This document shows positions 8,387 to 16,499 of a DNA stretch of 64,000 nucleotides, piece after piece; position 1 is the stretch's first letter, and the number at the start of each line of letters is the position of its first letter. Under the pieces are notes generated by a model. It saw only the letters and a program-made list of their open reading frames with translations. It made no database searches and was not told where the DNA came from. Made by a program: the position numbers and the translations under genes. This DNA comes from Caldilineaceae bacterium (GTDB taxonomy: Bacteria > Chloroflexota > Anaerolineae > Caldilineales > Caldilineaceae), in assembly GCA_022823185.1 (NCBI GenBank), contig JAJDXQ010000009.1, positions 104,551 through 168,550 of the forward strand, given 5' to 3'.

Positions 8387-10654
8387 ATGACGCTGACAAA
8401 ACAGGATGCACTTGACTACCACGCCAACGGCCGCCCCGGCAAGCTCAAAATAACGCCGACCAAGCCTATGGAAACACAGCTGGATCTCTCTCTGGCCTAC
8501 TCACCGGGCGTGGCGCACCCTGTGCTGGAGATCGCGGCCAGCCCCGAAGATGCCTTCGACTACACCTCCCGGGGCAATCTTGTCGCTGTCATCAGCAACG
8601 GCACTGCCATTCTCGGCCTTGGCAATCGCGGCGCGCTCGCCTCCAAGCCGGTGATGGAAGGAAAGGCCGTCCTCTTCAAACGCTTCGCGGACGTCGATGT
8701 ATTCGACATCGAAGTGGACACCGAAGACGCAGCCGAAATGGTGCGCTTCTGCGAACTGATCGCCCCGACCTTCGGCGGCATCAATCTTGAAGACATCAAG
8801 GCGCCCGAGTGCTTCCTCATCGAGCAGACCCTCCAGTCGCGGCTCGACATCCCCGTCTTCCACGACGACCAGCACGGGACCGCCATCATCTCGGGCGCAG
8901 GTCTCCTGAACGCCCTCGAAATTGCCGGCAAACCCCTCGACGAGGCCCGCATCGTTATCAACGGCGCCGGCGCCTCCGCCATCGCCTGCGCCGACATCTA
9001 TGTCGCCCTGGGCGCGGAAAAAAAGAACATCATCATGTGCGACAGCCGCGGCGTCATTTACGAGGGCCGCACCGACAACATGAACGAGTGGAAGGAGGAG
9101 TACGCCTCCGCCACCGACGCCCGGACCCTGGGCGATGCAATGGCCGGAGCCGACGTGCTCATCGGCCTTTCGGTCGCCGGCGCGGTCTCGCCGGGCATGG
9201 TGCGCTCCATGGCCGACGACCCCATCGTCTTCGCCATGGCCAATCCCGATCCGGAAATCCCCTATCCCGACGCCGTGGCATCCCGCAGCGACACCGTCAT
9301 CATGGGCACCGGGCGCAGTGACTTCCCCAACCAGGTCAACAACGTGCTCGGCTTCCCCTTCATCTTCCGCGGCGCCCTCGACGTGCGCGCAAAAGCCATC
9401 AATATGGAGATGAAGTTGGCCGCGGCGCGTGCCCTGGCCGACCTGGCCAAGGAGGACGTGCCCGACGGCGTCCTCAAGGCTTACGGCCTCGACACACTGC
9501 AGTTCGGGCCCGAATACATCATCCCCAAGCCGCTCGACAGCCGCGTCCTGATGTGGGTTGCCCCCGCCGTGGCCAGGGCCGCCATGGAAACCGGCGTGGC
9601 CCGCCGCGAAATCGACCTGGATGTCTACCTCGACGAGCTCGCCCTCCGTATTGGCAAAGGCGTGCAGGTAATGCGCACGCAGCAGAGCAAGGCCAGGCAG
9701 AATCCCAAGCGCGTCGTCTTCGGCGAGGGCGAAAACCCCAAGATCATTCGCGCGGCCTACGCCGTCGAGTCCGAAGGCATCGGCGCCCCCGTCCTCTTGG
9801 GCAACCCCGAAGTCATTCGCGTCCGCTGCGAGGAGCTCAGGCTGGATTACCGGCCCACGGTCATCAATCCGCACCAGGATCCCAAGTACCGCGACTACGC
9901 CGCCGCCTTCTACCAGGAGCGCCAGCGCAAGGGCGTTACGCTGGCTCGGGCCAATGAACTGATGCGCCAGGCCAACTTCTTCGGGCCCGCCATGGTGCTC
10001 AACGGCGACGCCGGCGCCTTCATCTCCGGCCTGACCTATAACTATCCCGATGTCCTGCGGCCTGCACTGCAAATCGTGGGCACCGCGCCAGAAAGGGGCG
10101 TCCTCAGCGGCGTCTACCTCATGATCGTGCGCGACCGCATCTACTTTTTCAGCGACGCCACCGTGAACATCGACCCCGACGCCGAGACCCTGGCCGCCAT
10201 CGCCATCAACGCCGCCGAGGTGGCCAGGCAATTCGACGTCGAGCCTCGCGTCGCCATGCTCAGCTTCTCCAACTTTGGCAGCACGCGCCATCCACAGGTC
10301 GACAAAGTGCAACGGGCCACTGAGCTTGTCAAAGCCCAGCAGCCCGCCTTGCAGATCGACGGCGAGATGCAGGCAGACGTCGCCGTCGTGCCCGATCTGA
10401 TGCGCCGCCACTATCCTTTTAGCGCAATTGAGGACGCCAACGTCCTGGTCTTCCCCGAGCTGGCCTCAGCCAATACCGCCTACAAGCTGCTCCACCGCCT
10501 CGGCGGGGCTGAAGCGATCGGCCCCATCCTCGTGGGGATGGGCAAGCCCATTCACGTGCTCGAAACCGGCGCCGAGGTTGTGGACATCGTCAACGTCGCC
10601 ATTCTCGCCGTCGTCGATGCCCAGTTCCAGGAAGAAGGTGTCAGGTCAGCCTGA
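8387..10654 (+). CDS. maeB: NADP-dependent malic enzyme, malic enzyme-phosphotransacetylase fusion (MaeB type)
   Basis: 755-aa cytoplasmic enzyme converting malate to pyruvate and CO2 with reduction of NAD(P)+. The malic enzyme half spans about 1-420: catalytic Tyr38 in YSPGVAHP, Lys93 in [10 protein letters not shown], metal ligands in [10 protein letters not shown] and HDDQHGTAI, and the nucleotide fold [10 protein letters not shown]. The C-terminal third (about 430-755) is a phosphotransacetylase-like domain beginning near [13 protein letters not shown]. In characterised MaeB proteins this domain is regulatory (acetyl-CoA inhibition) rather than catalytic. Length matches the family. The start is ATG with GGGGAG upstream. 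It stands alone between divergent and convergent neighbours and links the TCA cycle to pyruvate and NADPH. Confidence 0.95.
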   Translation: MTLTKQDALDYHANGRPGKLKITPTKPMETQLDLSLAYSPGVAHPVLEIAASPEDAFDYTSRGNLVAVISNGTAILGLGNRGALASKPVMEGKAVLFKRFADVDVFDIEVDTEDAAEMVRFCELIAPTFGGINLEDIKAPECFLIEQTLQSRLDIPVFHDDQHGTAIISGAGLLNALEIAGKPLDEARIVINGAGASAIACADIYVALGAEKKNIIMCDSRGVIYEGRTDNMNEWKEEYASATDARTLGDAMAGADVLIGLSVAGAVSPGMVRSMADDPIVFAMANPDPEIPYPDAVASRSDTVIMGTGRSDFPNQVNNVLGFPFIFRGALDVRAKAINMEMKLAAARALADLAKEDVPDGVLKAYGLDTLQFGPEYIIPKPLDSRVLMWVAPAVARAAMETGVARREIDLDVYLDELALRIGKGVQVMRTQQSKARQNPKRVVFGEGENPKIIRAAYAVESEGIGAPVLLGNPEVIRVRCEELRLDYRPTVINPHQDPKYRDYAAAFYQERQRKGVTLARANELMRQANFFGPAMVLNGDAGAFISGLTYNYPDVLRPALQIVGTAPERGVLSGVYLMIVRDRIYFFSDATVNIDPDAETLAAIAINAAEVARQFDVEPRVAMLSFSNFGSTRHPQVDKVQRATELVKAQQPALQIDGEMQADVAVVPDLMRRHYPFSAIEDANVLVFPELASANTAYKLLHRLGGAEAIGPILVGMGKPIHVLETGAEVVDIVNVAILAVVDAQFQEEGVRSA

Positions 10655-10696
10655 GCGTGTCGGGCGAAGCCGCGCGGGCGCTCCTGCCCCAGGCGA

Positions 10697-11029
10697 TCAA
10701 AGATTCCAGCTCTCGTCGCAGTTTGACACCGTATACATGATCATCTCAGCCGCCGCCTCCACTTGGGGCCAGACCTCCTGGTGGATGTCGCGGCCTACCC
10801 ACGCCTGCCGCAGCTCTTCGCTCTCCCAGTAGGAAAGCACCTCGTGCGAGAACGGCGGCCTCACCGCGCCCATCGCCTCCAGCTCCTCCTGCGGCAACGG
10901 CGTCATCAGTGTCGCGTTCACAAAGCCCGGCTGCTGACGCATCGCCTCCATCCATACCTCCACGATCACCCGTTCAAGCTCGGCGCTTCCGCCGTCCTTT
11001 GCATTGAAATAGACATCCAGTGCAATCAT
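10697..11029 (-). CDS. Antibiotic biosynthesis monooxygenase (ABM)-like small protein
   Basis: About 110 aa, probably a dimeric ferredoxin-like alpha/beta barrel of the ABM superfamily. The pattern is a first strand (MIALDVYF), a helix (ERVIVEVWMEAMRQQPGF), the strand with HEVLSYWES, then ELRQAWVGRD and a final helix. Such proteins include quinol monooxygenases and haem-degrading enzymes, but many have unknown roles. I chose the ATG at 11029, with GGAGAG at suitable spacing; a TTG 14 codons upstream is open but gives a poor N-terminus. It converges with maeB, 42 bases apart. Function not assigned. Confidence 0.7.
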   Translation of the reverse strand: MIALDVYFNAKDGGSAELERVIVEVWMEAMRQQPGFVNATLMTPLPQEELEAMGAVRPPFSHEVLSYWESEELRQAWVGRDIHQEVWPQVEAAAEMIMYTVSNCDESWNL

Positions 11030-11518
11030 TGCCTGCGCTCTCCTGAATCCTTGAAAGTTTCGTGGCCGCAAACTCCGGCCAAAGGAAACATTATCATCTC
11101 AGCCCGCCCAAACCGCAATTCCCTGGACGTCTGCCCGCCTCTCCTCTGTCCTTGGGGCCTCCCCCAACCCCCACCCTACGGTCCATACGCCCATGCCATC
11201 GGATCGCGGCCCCTCCGCGCCCCGCCCTTCGCGCCACCCAACACACGCCTTCGCAACCGCACGCCGCCTGCCGCCAATACCCCTTCGCAACGGGGCGGGG
11301 CATGCAGGGAACGGGTAGCCTTGCGACAGACGTCAACCCCTGTTACCTCCACCCGTGCGCCCCGGCCCGGTCCGACCCTATGTTGCCATCCCGCAAGCGG
11401 CGCCGGCCTGGCCTGCGCGCGATATGCCTCCATCCACCGCTGCCCCCGCATAGGCGCGTCAGCCAAACTCTGTCACCACCTACCTTGCAGGACCCAAGCC
11501 CGACAAAGGTGTTCCCCA
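11030..11518. other. C-rich intergenic stretch, no gene seen
   Basis: The plus strand is strongly C-rich, which makes many overlapping open frames in both directions whose translations are Pro/Arg-rich or Gly/Arg-rich and carry no motif. I see no tRNA, repeat array or convincing promoter. Confidence 0.5.
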
Positions 11519-12406
11519 TCAAAACATGCGTCTCCCCGCGACCTGGACCCGTACGCGGTAGAGCGACGTAGTGGCAGTGACGAACAGGCTCTTCATATCG
11601 TCCTCGCCCCAGCAGAAATTCGCGCAGCCTTGCGGCATGTATATGACACCGAGGCAGGTCGCGTCAGGGGCGAACACGTGGATTCCCCCCGGCCCTGTTA
11701 CAAAGAGGTTGCCCTGGCTGTCGACCTTCATGCCGTCGGGCGCGCCATCGCGGCCCCCTGTGACCTCGGCCCAGACGCGGCCGTTTTCGAGTACACCTTC
11801 ACCGTTTACATCAAAGACGCGAATGTGCGCCCGCATCGTGTCGTTTATGAAGAGTTGCGACTCGTCCAGTGAGAAACAGAGGCCGTTGGGCTGGTCGAAA
11901 TCGTCGACGAGCAGTGTCAATTCGCCGCTGTCCGGTTCGAGCCGGTACACGCCCTGAAAGTCAAGCGCCTGCGGGCGGGGTAACCCATAGTACTCCATCC
12001 GACCGAAACCGGGATCTGTGAAATAGACTGTGCCGTCACGCTTCACCACGATGTCATTCGGGCTGTTGAGCTCCTTGTCGCCGTAATGCGCGGCAAGCGT
12101 TGAAACCGACCCGTCTTGTTCAGTCCGGGTCACCCTGCTCGTCGCATGTTCACACGTGACAACGCGCCCCTCCGGATCATAAGCGTTGCCGTTTGCCATG
12201 TTGCTCGGCTGCCGCCAGGTCTCTACGCTGCCGTCGGGCCGCCAGCGGCGCATTACGTTGCCGGGTATATCGCTGAAGATGATGTGCTTCTCGACATGGT
12301 TCCAGATCGGTCCCTCGGTGAATTCAAAACCGCTGCCGACCTCCTCGATCTCAACGTCGTCACCGATGACGGCGCGGAATCGTTCGTCTCGGATTTCTAC
12401 GTTCAC
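11519..12406 (-). CDS. SMP-30/gluconolactonase family protein (first copy)
   Basis: 295-aa six-bladed beta-propeller lactonase. Metal ligands of the family are visible: Glu in FTEGPIW (about residue 31), Asn in LNSPNDIVV, Asp in APDGMKVD. Family members open sugar-acid lactones such as gluconolactone or aldarolactones. It begins with GTG preceded by GGAGG five bases upstream. A second, related lactonase lies at 20475-21452, next to uronate dehydrogenase-like and YjhG-type genes, so both may serve sugar-acid catabolism. No signal peptide, so cytoplasmic. Confidence 0.9.
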   Translation of the reverse strand: MNVEIRDERFRAVIGDDVEIEEVGSGFEFTEGPIWNHVEKHIIFSDIPGNVMRRWRPDGSVETWRQPSNMANGNAYDPEGRVVTCEHATSRVTRTEQDGSVSTLAAHYGDKELNSPNDIVVKRDGTVYFTDPGFGRMEYYGLPRPQALDFQGVYRLEPDSGELTLLVDDFDQPNGLCFSLDESQLFINDTMRAHIRVFDVNGEGVLENGRVWAEVTGGRDGAPDGMKVDSQGNLFVTGPGGIHVFAPDATCLGVIYMPQGCANFCWGEDDMKSLFVTATTSLYRVRVQVAGRRMF

Positions 12407-12457
12407 TTTGTCCTCCGAGTGTGCTGTTTGAGAGTGAATGGGGTGTGATCGTGTCTA

Positions 12458-13036
12458 CTAATCGTCCGATTCGTATTTCCGCATGAAGTAGCCGAACGAC
12501 GTGTTCCTGGAGCGCGCCGTATCCTGATCGAACACTCGCAAGATTTCAAGCATGAATTCTGCTCTTGAATTGTATCCTTTTGGCATCAGGCCGAGAAACC
12601 GTTCTTTCGTGAGATGGTCGGTGTTATACAGACCTTGAGAGATTCCCAGCCTCTCACATTCACTGGCGTTCAGACCCGCGAGATACCAACTCTCAATTTC
12701 TCTGCACACAATCACGATTCGAATCGAACTGCGAGGATCAATGGGCTCTGAAGCGTTCGCAGATAGAGATCTGAAACTGGAAAGAACGCGCTCTTTCCTG
12801 TCAGTCATACAAGGAGACTCATCCAGGTCCGCCACGATTATTATGTCGGCCAGGCCAGCATCCTGCATGGACCTGATACTGTTCAGGTAGCTGTTTATTT
12901 TCTCTTTCTTCTTCTGGCTATACTGCCAGCATTGCACGATGTTGTATTCATTTTCACAAATGGGCTTGATGACGCTCTCGAAGAATCTCTCGTCGTCGTT
13001 TCCCTCCACCAATATATAGAGCCGCCGATAGTTCAA
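12458..13036 (-). CDS. TOPRIM-like protein, partner of the adjacent AAA ATPase (putative defence effector)
   Basis: 192-aa protein of no family I can name with certainty. It shows a TOPRIM-like pattern: Glu11 in ILVEGNDDERFF at the end of the first strand, then DxD (D70, D72) in IIIVADLDES, and a third acidic motif REIESW (E113, E115). It is encoded directly after an OLD/AAA_21-type ATPase, overlapping it by 4 bases (TTGA on the minus strand), so its start is TTG and is probably translationally coupled. The same order, ATPase then small TOPRIM protein, occurs in PARIS (AriA-AriB) and other split OLD-type anti-phage systems, where the TOPRIM protein is the toxic nuclease. At 192 aa it is shorter than typical AriB (DUF4435). 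The defence role is inference. Base composition is AT-richer than the neighbours, suggesting transfer. Confidence 0.75.
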   Translation of the reverse strand: MNYRRLYILVEGNDDERFFESVIKPICENEYNIVQCWQYSQKKKEKINSYLNSIRSMQDAGLADIIIVADLDESPCMTDRKERVLSSFRSLSANASEPIDPRSSIRIVIVCREIESWYLAGLNASECERLGISQGLYNTDHLTKERFLGLMPKGYNSRAEFMLEILRVFDQDTARSRNTSFGYFMRKYESDD

Positions 13037-14304
13037 TGTTCTGCACCCAACAGATTGTCAATAAAGAGGTCTTCAACTCCCAAATCATGTTCCAGAAAAA
13101 TCCTGACATGCTCACTGGCGGCGGGCTTTGTTATGCGGCTGAAACCATTCTTGTCACGGCTTACCAGAAGGATTTTCTCGATACCTGTGTACTTAACAAC
13201 CTCCGGATTGTGTGTGGTCACAAGGATCTGTCTCCGTTCGGACACCTCTTTAAACAGTTCCATCAGCCCAGAGAGTGCCTTGGGGTGCAGGTGACTGTCT
13301 GGCTCTTCGAAAATGGCGAACCGTTTCTGTTTCTGAAAGAAGAGAGCGACAACGATAGCAATTATATTGGCCGTTCCGTCGGAGAATAGAAAGGCTGGCA
13401 GTTCCTTGTCTTCGGCGAAAGTTTCCCGAGCCTTTATCGCTATAAACCTGTTTGCCAGTTGTTCAATCCCCAGGTCCTTGAGGTAGGGAAGATTGTACTG
13501 GCACAGATTGCGGACACTTCGTCTGGTGTCTTTGTCGCTGAGCAGCTTTTTGAGTACAACGGCCAAGTTGCTGCCGTCCGTCTCCAGTTCTGAGCGGCCG
13601 GCGACTGGTATGACTTCCTTGGCTCTTCTCGGATCAATATCGTAGATGCCAATTTCCTTAAACCAATCCATATTTGTACCTGCAACAAGGTGAAGAATAG
13701 GCGTTTCAATCAGAAGTGTTTTCTCGGCAATCTGCTCGCCTCCGAGTGAAGATAGGTGTTCCATTTTCGGAACCGTTGAGCTGACTCTAAGCTTGCCGGA
13801 AGAGTTCTCGGCAGTTATTTTGGCGGAGTCGCTAGCACTCTCCCATGCATTGGCGGGATTCTCATGTGCATAGTTGAGAGTCATTCTATCTCGTTCAATG
13901 GAATATTCATTTCCTCTCTCTTGAAATCTAAGCGAAAACTCATAGTTGAACGACTCAAGCTCTTGAGGAATTTGAATCGAGAGCCCTTGAACTTTCTTGG
14001 CATCAAAGCCTTCGCCCACATCTACTCTTCTGTCCACCTTGTGAGATTCACCTCGAAGAGTCAATTGAAATGAGAGAGGCTCACTTGCAGCTATCCCATA
14101 GTTGCGCAGGTACTCCACCCCGCCTTGCAGCGAGATGGCGTCCTCCAGTCCATGCGTTGCGATGTCGCGCAGGAACTTGAAGGCCTGAACGAAGTTGGAT
14201 TTGCCCGAAGCGTTCGCGCCGACCAGCAGGTTGAAGCCGTTCAATTCGACAGTCTGGTCCTCGAAACTCTTGAAGTTGGCGATTCTGATTTTGCAAACTG
14301 GCAT
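13033..14304 (-). CDS. OLD/AAA_21-type ABC-like ATPase (AriA-like, putative defence)
   Basis: 423-aa ATPase of the RecF/OLD/AAA_21 group. The N-terminal strand KIRIANFKSFEDQTV leads to Walker A GANASGKS at 29-36. The signature-like FLFSDGTANI lies at about 305-313, Walker B FAIFEEPDSHLHP at 329-341, and the switch His in LVTTHNPEVV at 361-370. There is no nuclease domain in this chain; the TOPRIM-like protein encoded next supplies a candidate. I use the ATG at 14304; a TTG 11 codons upstream adds nothing conserved. The region has visibly lower GC than its flanks (for example 13921-13980 is 22 of 60 G+C), a sign of recent acquisition. Related pairs sense phage proteins or DNA and release the TOPRIM toxin; whether this one does so is unknown. 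Confidence 0.85.
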   Translation of the reverse strand: MPVCKIRIANFKSFEDQTVELNGFNLLVGANASGKSNFVQAFKFLRDIATHGLEDAISLQGGVEYLRNYGIAASEPLSFQLTLRGESHKVDRRVDVGEGFDAKKVQGLSIQIPQELESFNYEFSLRFQERGNEYSIERDRMTLNYAHENPANAWESASDSAKITAENSSGKLRVSSTVPKMEHLSSLGGEQIAEKTLLIETPILHLVAGTNMDWFKEIGIYDIDPRRAKEVIPVAGRSELETDGSNLAVVLKKLLSDKDTRRSVRNLCQYNLPYLKDLGIEQLANRFIAIKARETFAEDKELPAFLFSDGTANIIAIVVALFFQKQKRFAIFEEPDSHLHPKALSGLMELFKEVSERRQILVTTHNPEVVKYTGIEKILLVSRDKNGFSRITKPAASEHVRIFLEHDLGVEDLFIDNLLGAEH

Positions 14305-14815
14305 TTTGTTATTCTCACGATGAAGGCCGATCCCCAAAATGGGTTGACATCAGCCTCCAAAATCGCAAGAGAGCAACTCCAAGGTTCACAAGAAGAACCT
14401 TCATTGTGTGACCGGAATGCCCCCGCTGCGCAAAAGACTACCTGGAACACTGAACTCTGAAAATGGCTCTATCCCGCAAGGCCCAGCGGCCCGTCTTTCA
14501 GAGGTCGCGTCGAATGCCCTACCTGTCCAACGTCAATCAACCAGGTTTCAAGCGTCGATCCGCGCCGCCGGCAACTGCCCAAACGGAACGAACCATCGAG
14601 CCAACGCCCTTGAACCACCTCCGGCTCCCGTGCCACAATTATGACCGCGCTCTCCCCAAACGCAAACATGCGTCTACATATGTTCTGACTCCCCAATCGT
14701 CCCAGGGAGGCCGCAAACGGCGTCTTCTCCTTCACTCTATGGTAAAATACCCGCCAATCAGACCATACACCGCCACCGGAGGGGCGAAGCCGCACAAGCC
14801 CGGAGGAGTCTGAAG
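14305..14815. other. Intergenic region between the ATPase module and the E1-beta gene
   Basis: No gene seen. The AT-richer composition of the ATPase module fades out here into GC-rich flank. Near its right end is a plausible extended -10 promoter for the dehydrogenase subunit, listed separately. No direct repeats or integrase remnants that would mark an island border were found by eye. Confidence 0.5.
14740..14748 (+). promoter_or_regulatory. Candidate extended -10 promoter of the E1-beta gene
   Basis: TGG followed by TAAAAT (14743-14748) about 68 bases before the start codon, in GC-rich surroundings. An extended TGn motif can replace a -35, and no good -35 is seen. A strong ribosome site (CGGAGGAG) follows just before the gene. 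Confidence 0.4.
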
Positions 14816-15802
14816 ATGAGCAGCACGCGGGAATTAACCTACATCGCAGCCATCACCGAGGCGCTTGACGTGGAAATGGCACGCGACCCGGAGGTAATCA
14901 TATTCGGCGAAGACGTAGCCGGGCCCTTCGGCGGCGCATTCAAAGTGACCAAGCCCTTGACCGATAAGTACCCGCCCGAACGCATCTTCAACACGCCCAT
15001 GTGCGAGAACGCCTTCATCAGCATGGGCACAGGCATGGCCCTGATGGGCATGCGCCCCGTAATCGAAATGCAGTTCGCCGACTTTATCTCCAGCGGCTTC
15101 GACAGCATCGTCCAGTTCGCCGCCACCAACCACTATCGCTGGGGCGCGCCCGTGCCCTGGGTGATCCGGGCGCCGAGCGACGGCGGCCTGCGCTCCGGCC
15201 CTTTCCATAGCCAGAACCCGGAGGCCTGGTTCACACACTCTCCCGGTCTCAAAGTCGTCGCCCCCGCCACGCCCGCCGATGCCAAGGGCCTCCTGATCGC
15301 CTCTATCCGCGACAACAACCCTGTCATCTACATGGAGAGCAAGATTCTCTACCGGTCGGAGCGCGGCCCCGTACCCGCCGGCGACTACGCTGTGCCGATT
15401 GGCAAGGCCCACACGGCCCGCGAGGGCGCCGACCTCTCCATCATCACCTACGGCGCCCAGGTACGCGAGGCCCAACGAGCCGCGCAGCAGCTCGCGGAAG
15501 AAAATATCGAGGCCGAAATCCTGGATCTGCGCACACTCAAGCCGCTGGACAAAGAGGCCATCCTCACCTGCGCCCGCAAAACCGGCAAGGTCCTGATCGT
15601 CCACAGCGCAACCGGAAACACCGGCGTCGGCGCCGAAGTGGCCGCGTTGATTGCGCAAGAGGCGTTCGAATGGCTCGACGCGCCCATCCAGCGGCTGACC
15701 GGGCTCGACGTTCCCGTTCCCTTCAGCCCCACCCTGGAAGACGCCTACCGTCCCAGCGCGGAAAAGATCCACGCCCGCGCCGCTGAATTGGCGGCGTTCT
15801 GA
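14816..15802 (+). CDS. pdhB: 2-oxoacid dehydrogenase E1 component, beta subunit (PdhB/AcoB-like)
   Basis: 328 aa, the usual length of E1-beta. With an alpha subunit it forms the thiamine-diphosphate-dependent E1 of pyruvate (or acetoin/branched-chain) dehydrogenase complexes. Visible landmarks: IIFGEDVAGPFGGAF near residue 28, NTPMCENAF (the conserved Glu that protonates thiamine diphosphate), RPVIEMQFADFI, and the C-terminal transketolase domain with ILDLRTLKPLD. The start is ATG with CGGAGGAG upstream. Unusually, no alpha subunit, E2 or E3 gene adjoins; the next gene, 2 bases on, is a Nudix hydrolase. Pyruvate is the commonest substrate, but the class cannot be fixed without the alpha subunit. 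Confidence 0.92.
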   Translation: MSSTRELTYIAAITEALDVEMARDPEVIIFGEDVAGPFGGAFKVTKPLTDKYPPERIFNTPMCENAFISMGTGMALMGMRPVIEMQFADFISSGFDSIVQFAATNHYRWGAPVPWVIRAPSDGGLRSGPFHSQNPEAWFTHSPGLKVVAPATPADAKGLLIASIRDNNPVIYMESKILYRSERGPVPAGDYAVPIGKAHTAREGADLSIITYGAQVREAQRAAQQLAEENIEAEILDLRTLKPLDKEAILTCARKTGKVLIVHSATGNTGVGAEVAALIAQEAFEWLDAPIQRLTGLDVPVPFSPTLEDAYRPSAEKIHARAAELAAF

Positions 15803-15804
15803 AC

Positions 15805-16464
15805 ATGGCCGACCTCAATCTGAAACTGGCAACGCTCTGCTATGTGCAACGGCCCGGCCAGACCCTGATGCTGCACCGGGTCAAACGAGCCAACGACTAC
15901 CACGAGGGCAAGTGGAACGGGCTCGGCGGAAAATTCGAGCCCGGCGAATCACCTGAGGAGTGTGTCGTGCGCGAGGTCTACGAGGAAAGCGGCCTCGTCT
16001 GTACACAACCCGCGCTGCGCGGCCAGATTACGTTTCCCAACTTCGACGGCGAATCCGACTGGTATGTCTGGCTCTTCCTCGCCAGCCGGTGGACCGGCCA
16101 ACTCCGCGACTCGGAAGAAGGCCGGCTGGCCTGGATCGATAACGACCGCCTGCTGGATCTGAACCTCTGGCCGGGTGACCGGATGTTCATTCCCTGGATG
16201 TTCGAGGACCGCTTCTTCTCGGCCAAATTTCTCTACGCAGACGGCGACTTCCTGGGCTATGACGTCACCTTCTACGGACCGGACGGACGCATCGAACGCC
16301 AGAGCTACCAGCACGCCGGCGCCGTACCCGCGCCGGACTTTGTGCCGGTCTACCAGCCTGCGGACGACACCAGTTGCTGGCTGTGCGGCGGCCCGGTCAG
16401 CAAACGCCACTGCAAAATCATTTGCCAGCAGTGCGGATTTACCCGCGACTGCAGCGATCCCTGA
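15805..16464 (+). CDS. Nudix hydrolase with C-terminal zinc-ribbon-like tail
   Basis: 219 aa. The Nudix box matches GX5EX7REUXEEXGU exactly from Gly42 to Leu64 (REVYEESGL at its end). The N-terminal segment (LCYVQRPGQTLMLHR) and the WNGLGGKFEPGE core resemble the MutT/8-oxo-dGTP diphosphatase branch. Beyond the Nudix fold, the last 30 residues carry Cys191-x2-Cys194, Cys203, Cys207-x2-Cys210 and Cys216, a zinc-ribbon-like cluster unusual for MutT. The start is ATG, 2 bases after the E1-beta stop, so the two are co-transcribed. Likely a nucleotide-pool or nucleotide-derivative pyrophosphatase; substrate not determined. Confidence 0.9.
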   Translation: MADLNLKLATLCYVQRPGQTLMLHRVKRANDYHEGKWNGLGGKFEPGESPEECVVREVYEESGLVCTQPALRGQITFPNFDGESDWYVWLFLASRWTGQLRDSEEGRLAWIDNDRLLDLNLWPGDRMFIPWMFEDRFFSAKFLYADGDFLGYDVTFYGPDGRIERQSYQHAGAVPAPDFVPVYQPADDTSCWLCGGPVSKRHCKIICQQCGFTRDCSDP

Positions 16465-16499
16465 TCGCCGCGTCGCCGCCCCAGCGAGTACCTGCAGTC

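Noticed and set aside
8501..10411. Long minus-strand open frame (636 codons) opposite malic enzyme
   Set aside because: It is the antisense of maeB; the translation is His/Asp/Gly/Val-biased with no motifs, typical of the shadow of a GC-rich gene.
14834..15772. Minus-strand open frame of 312 codons opposite the E1-beta gene
   Set aside because: Mirror of a well-supported gene, no recognisable domain, Gly/Asp/Val bias.
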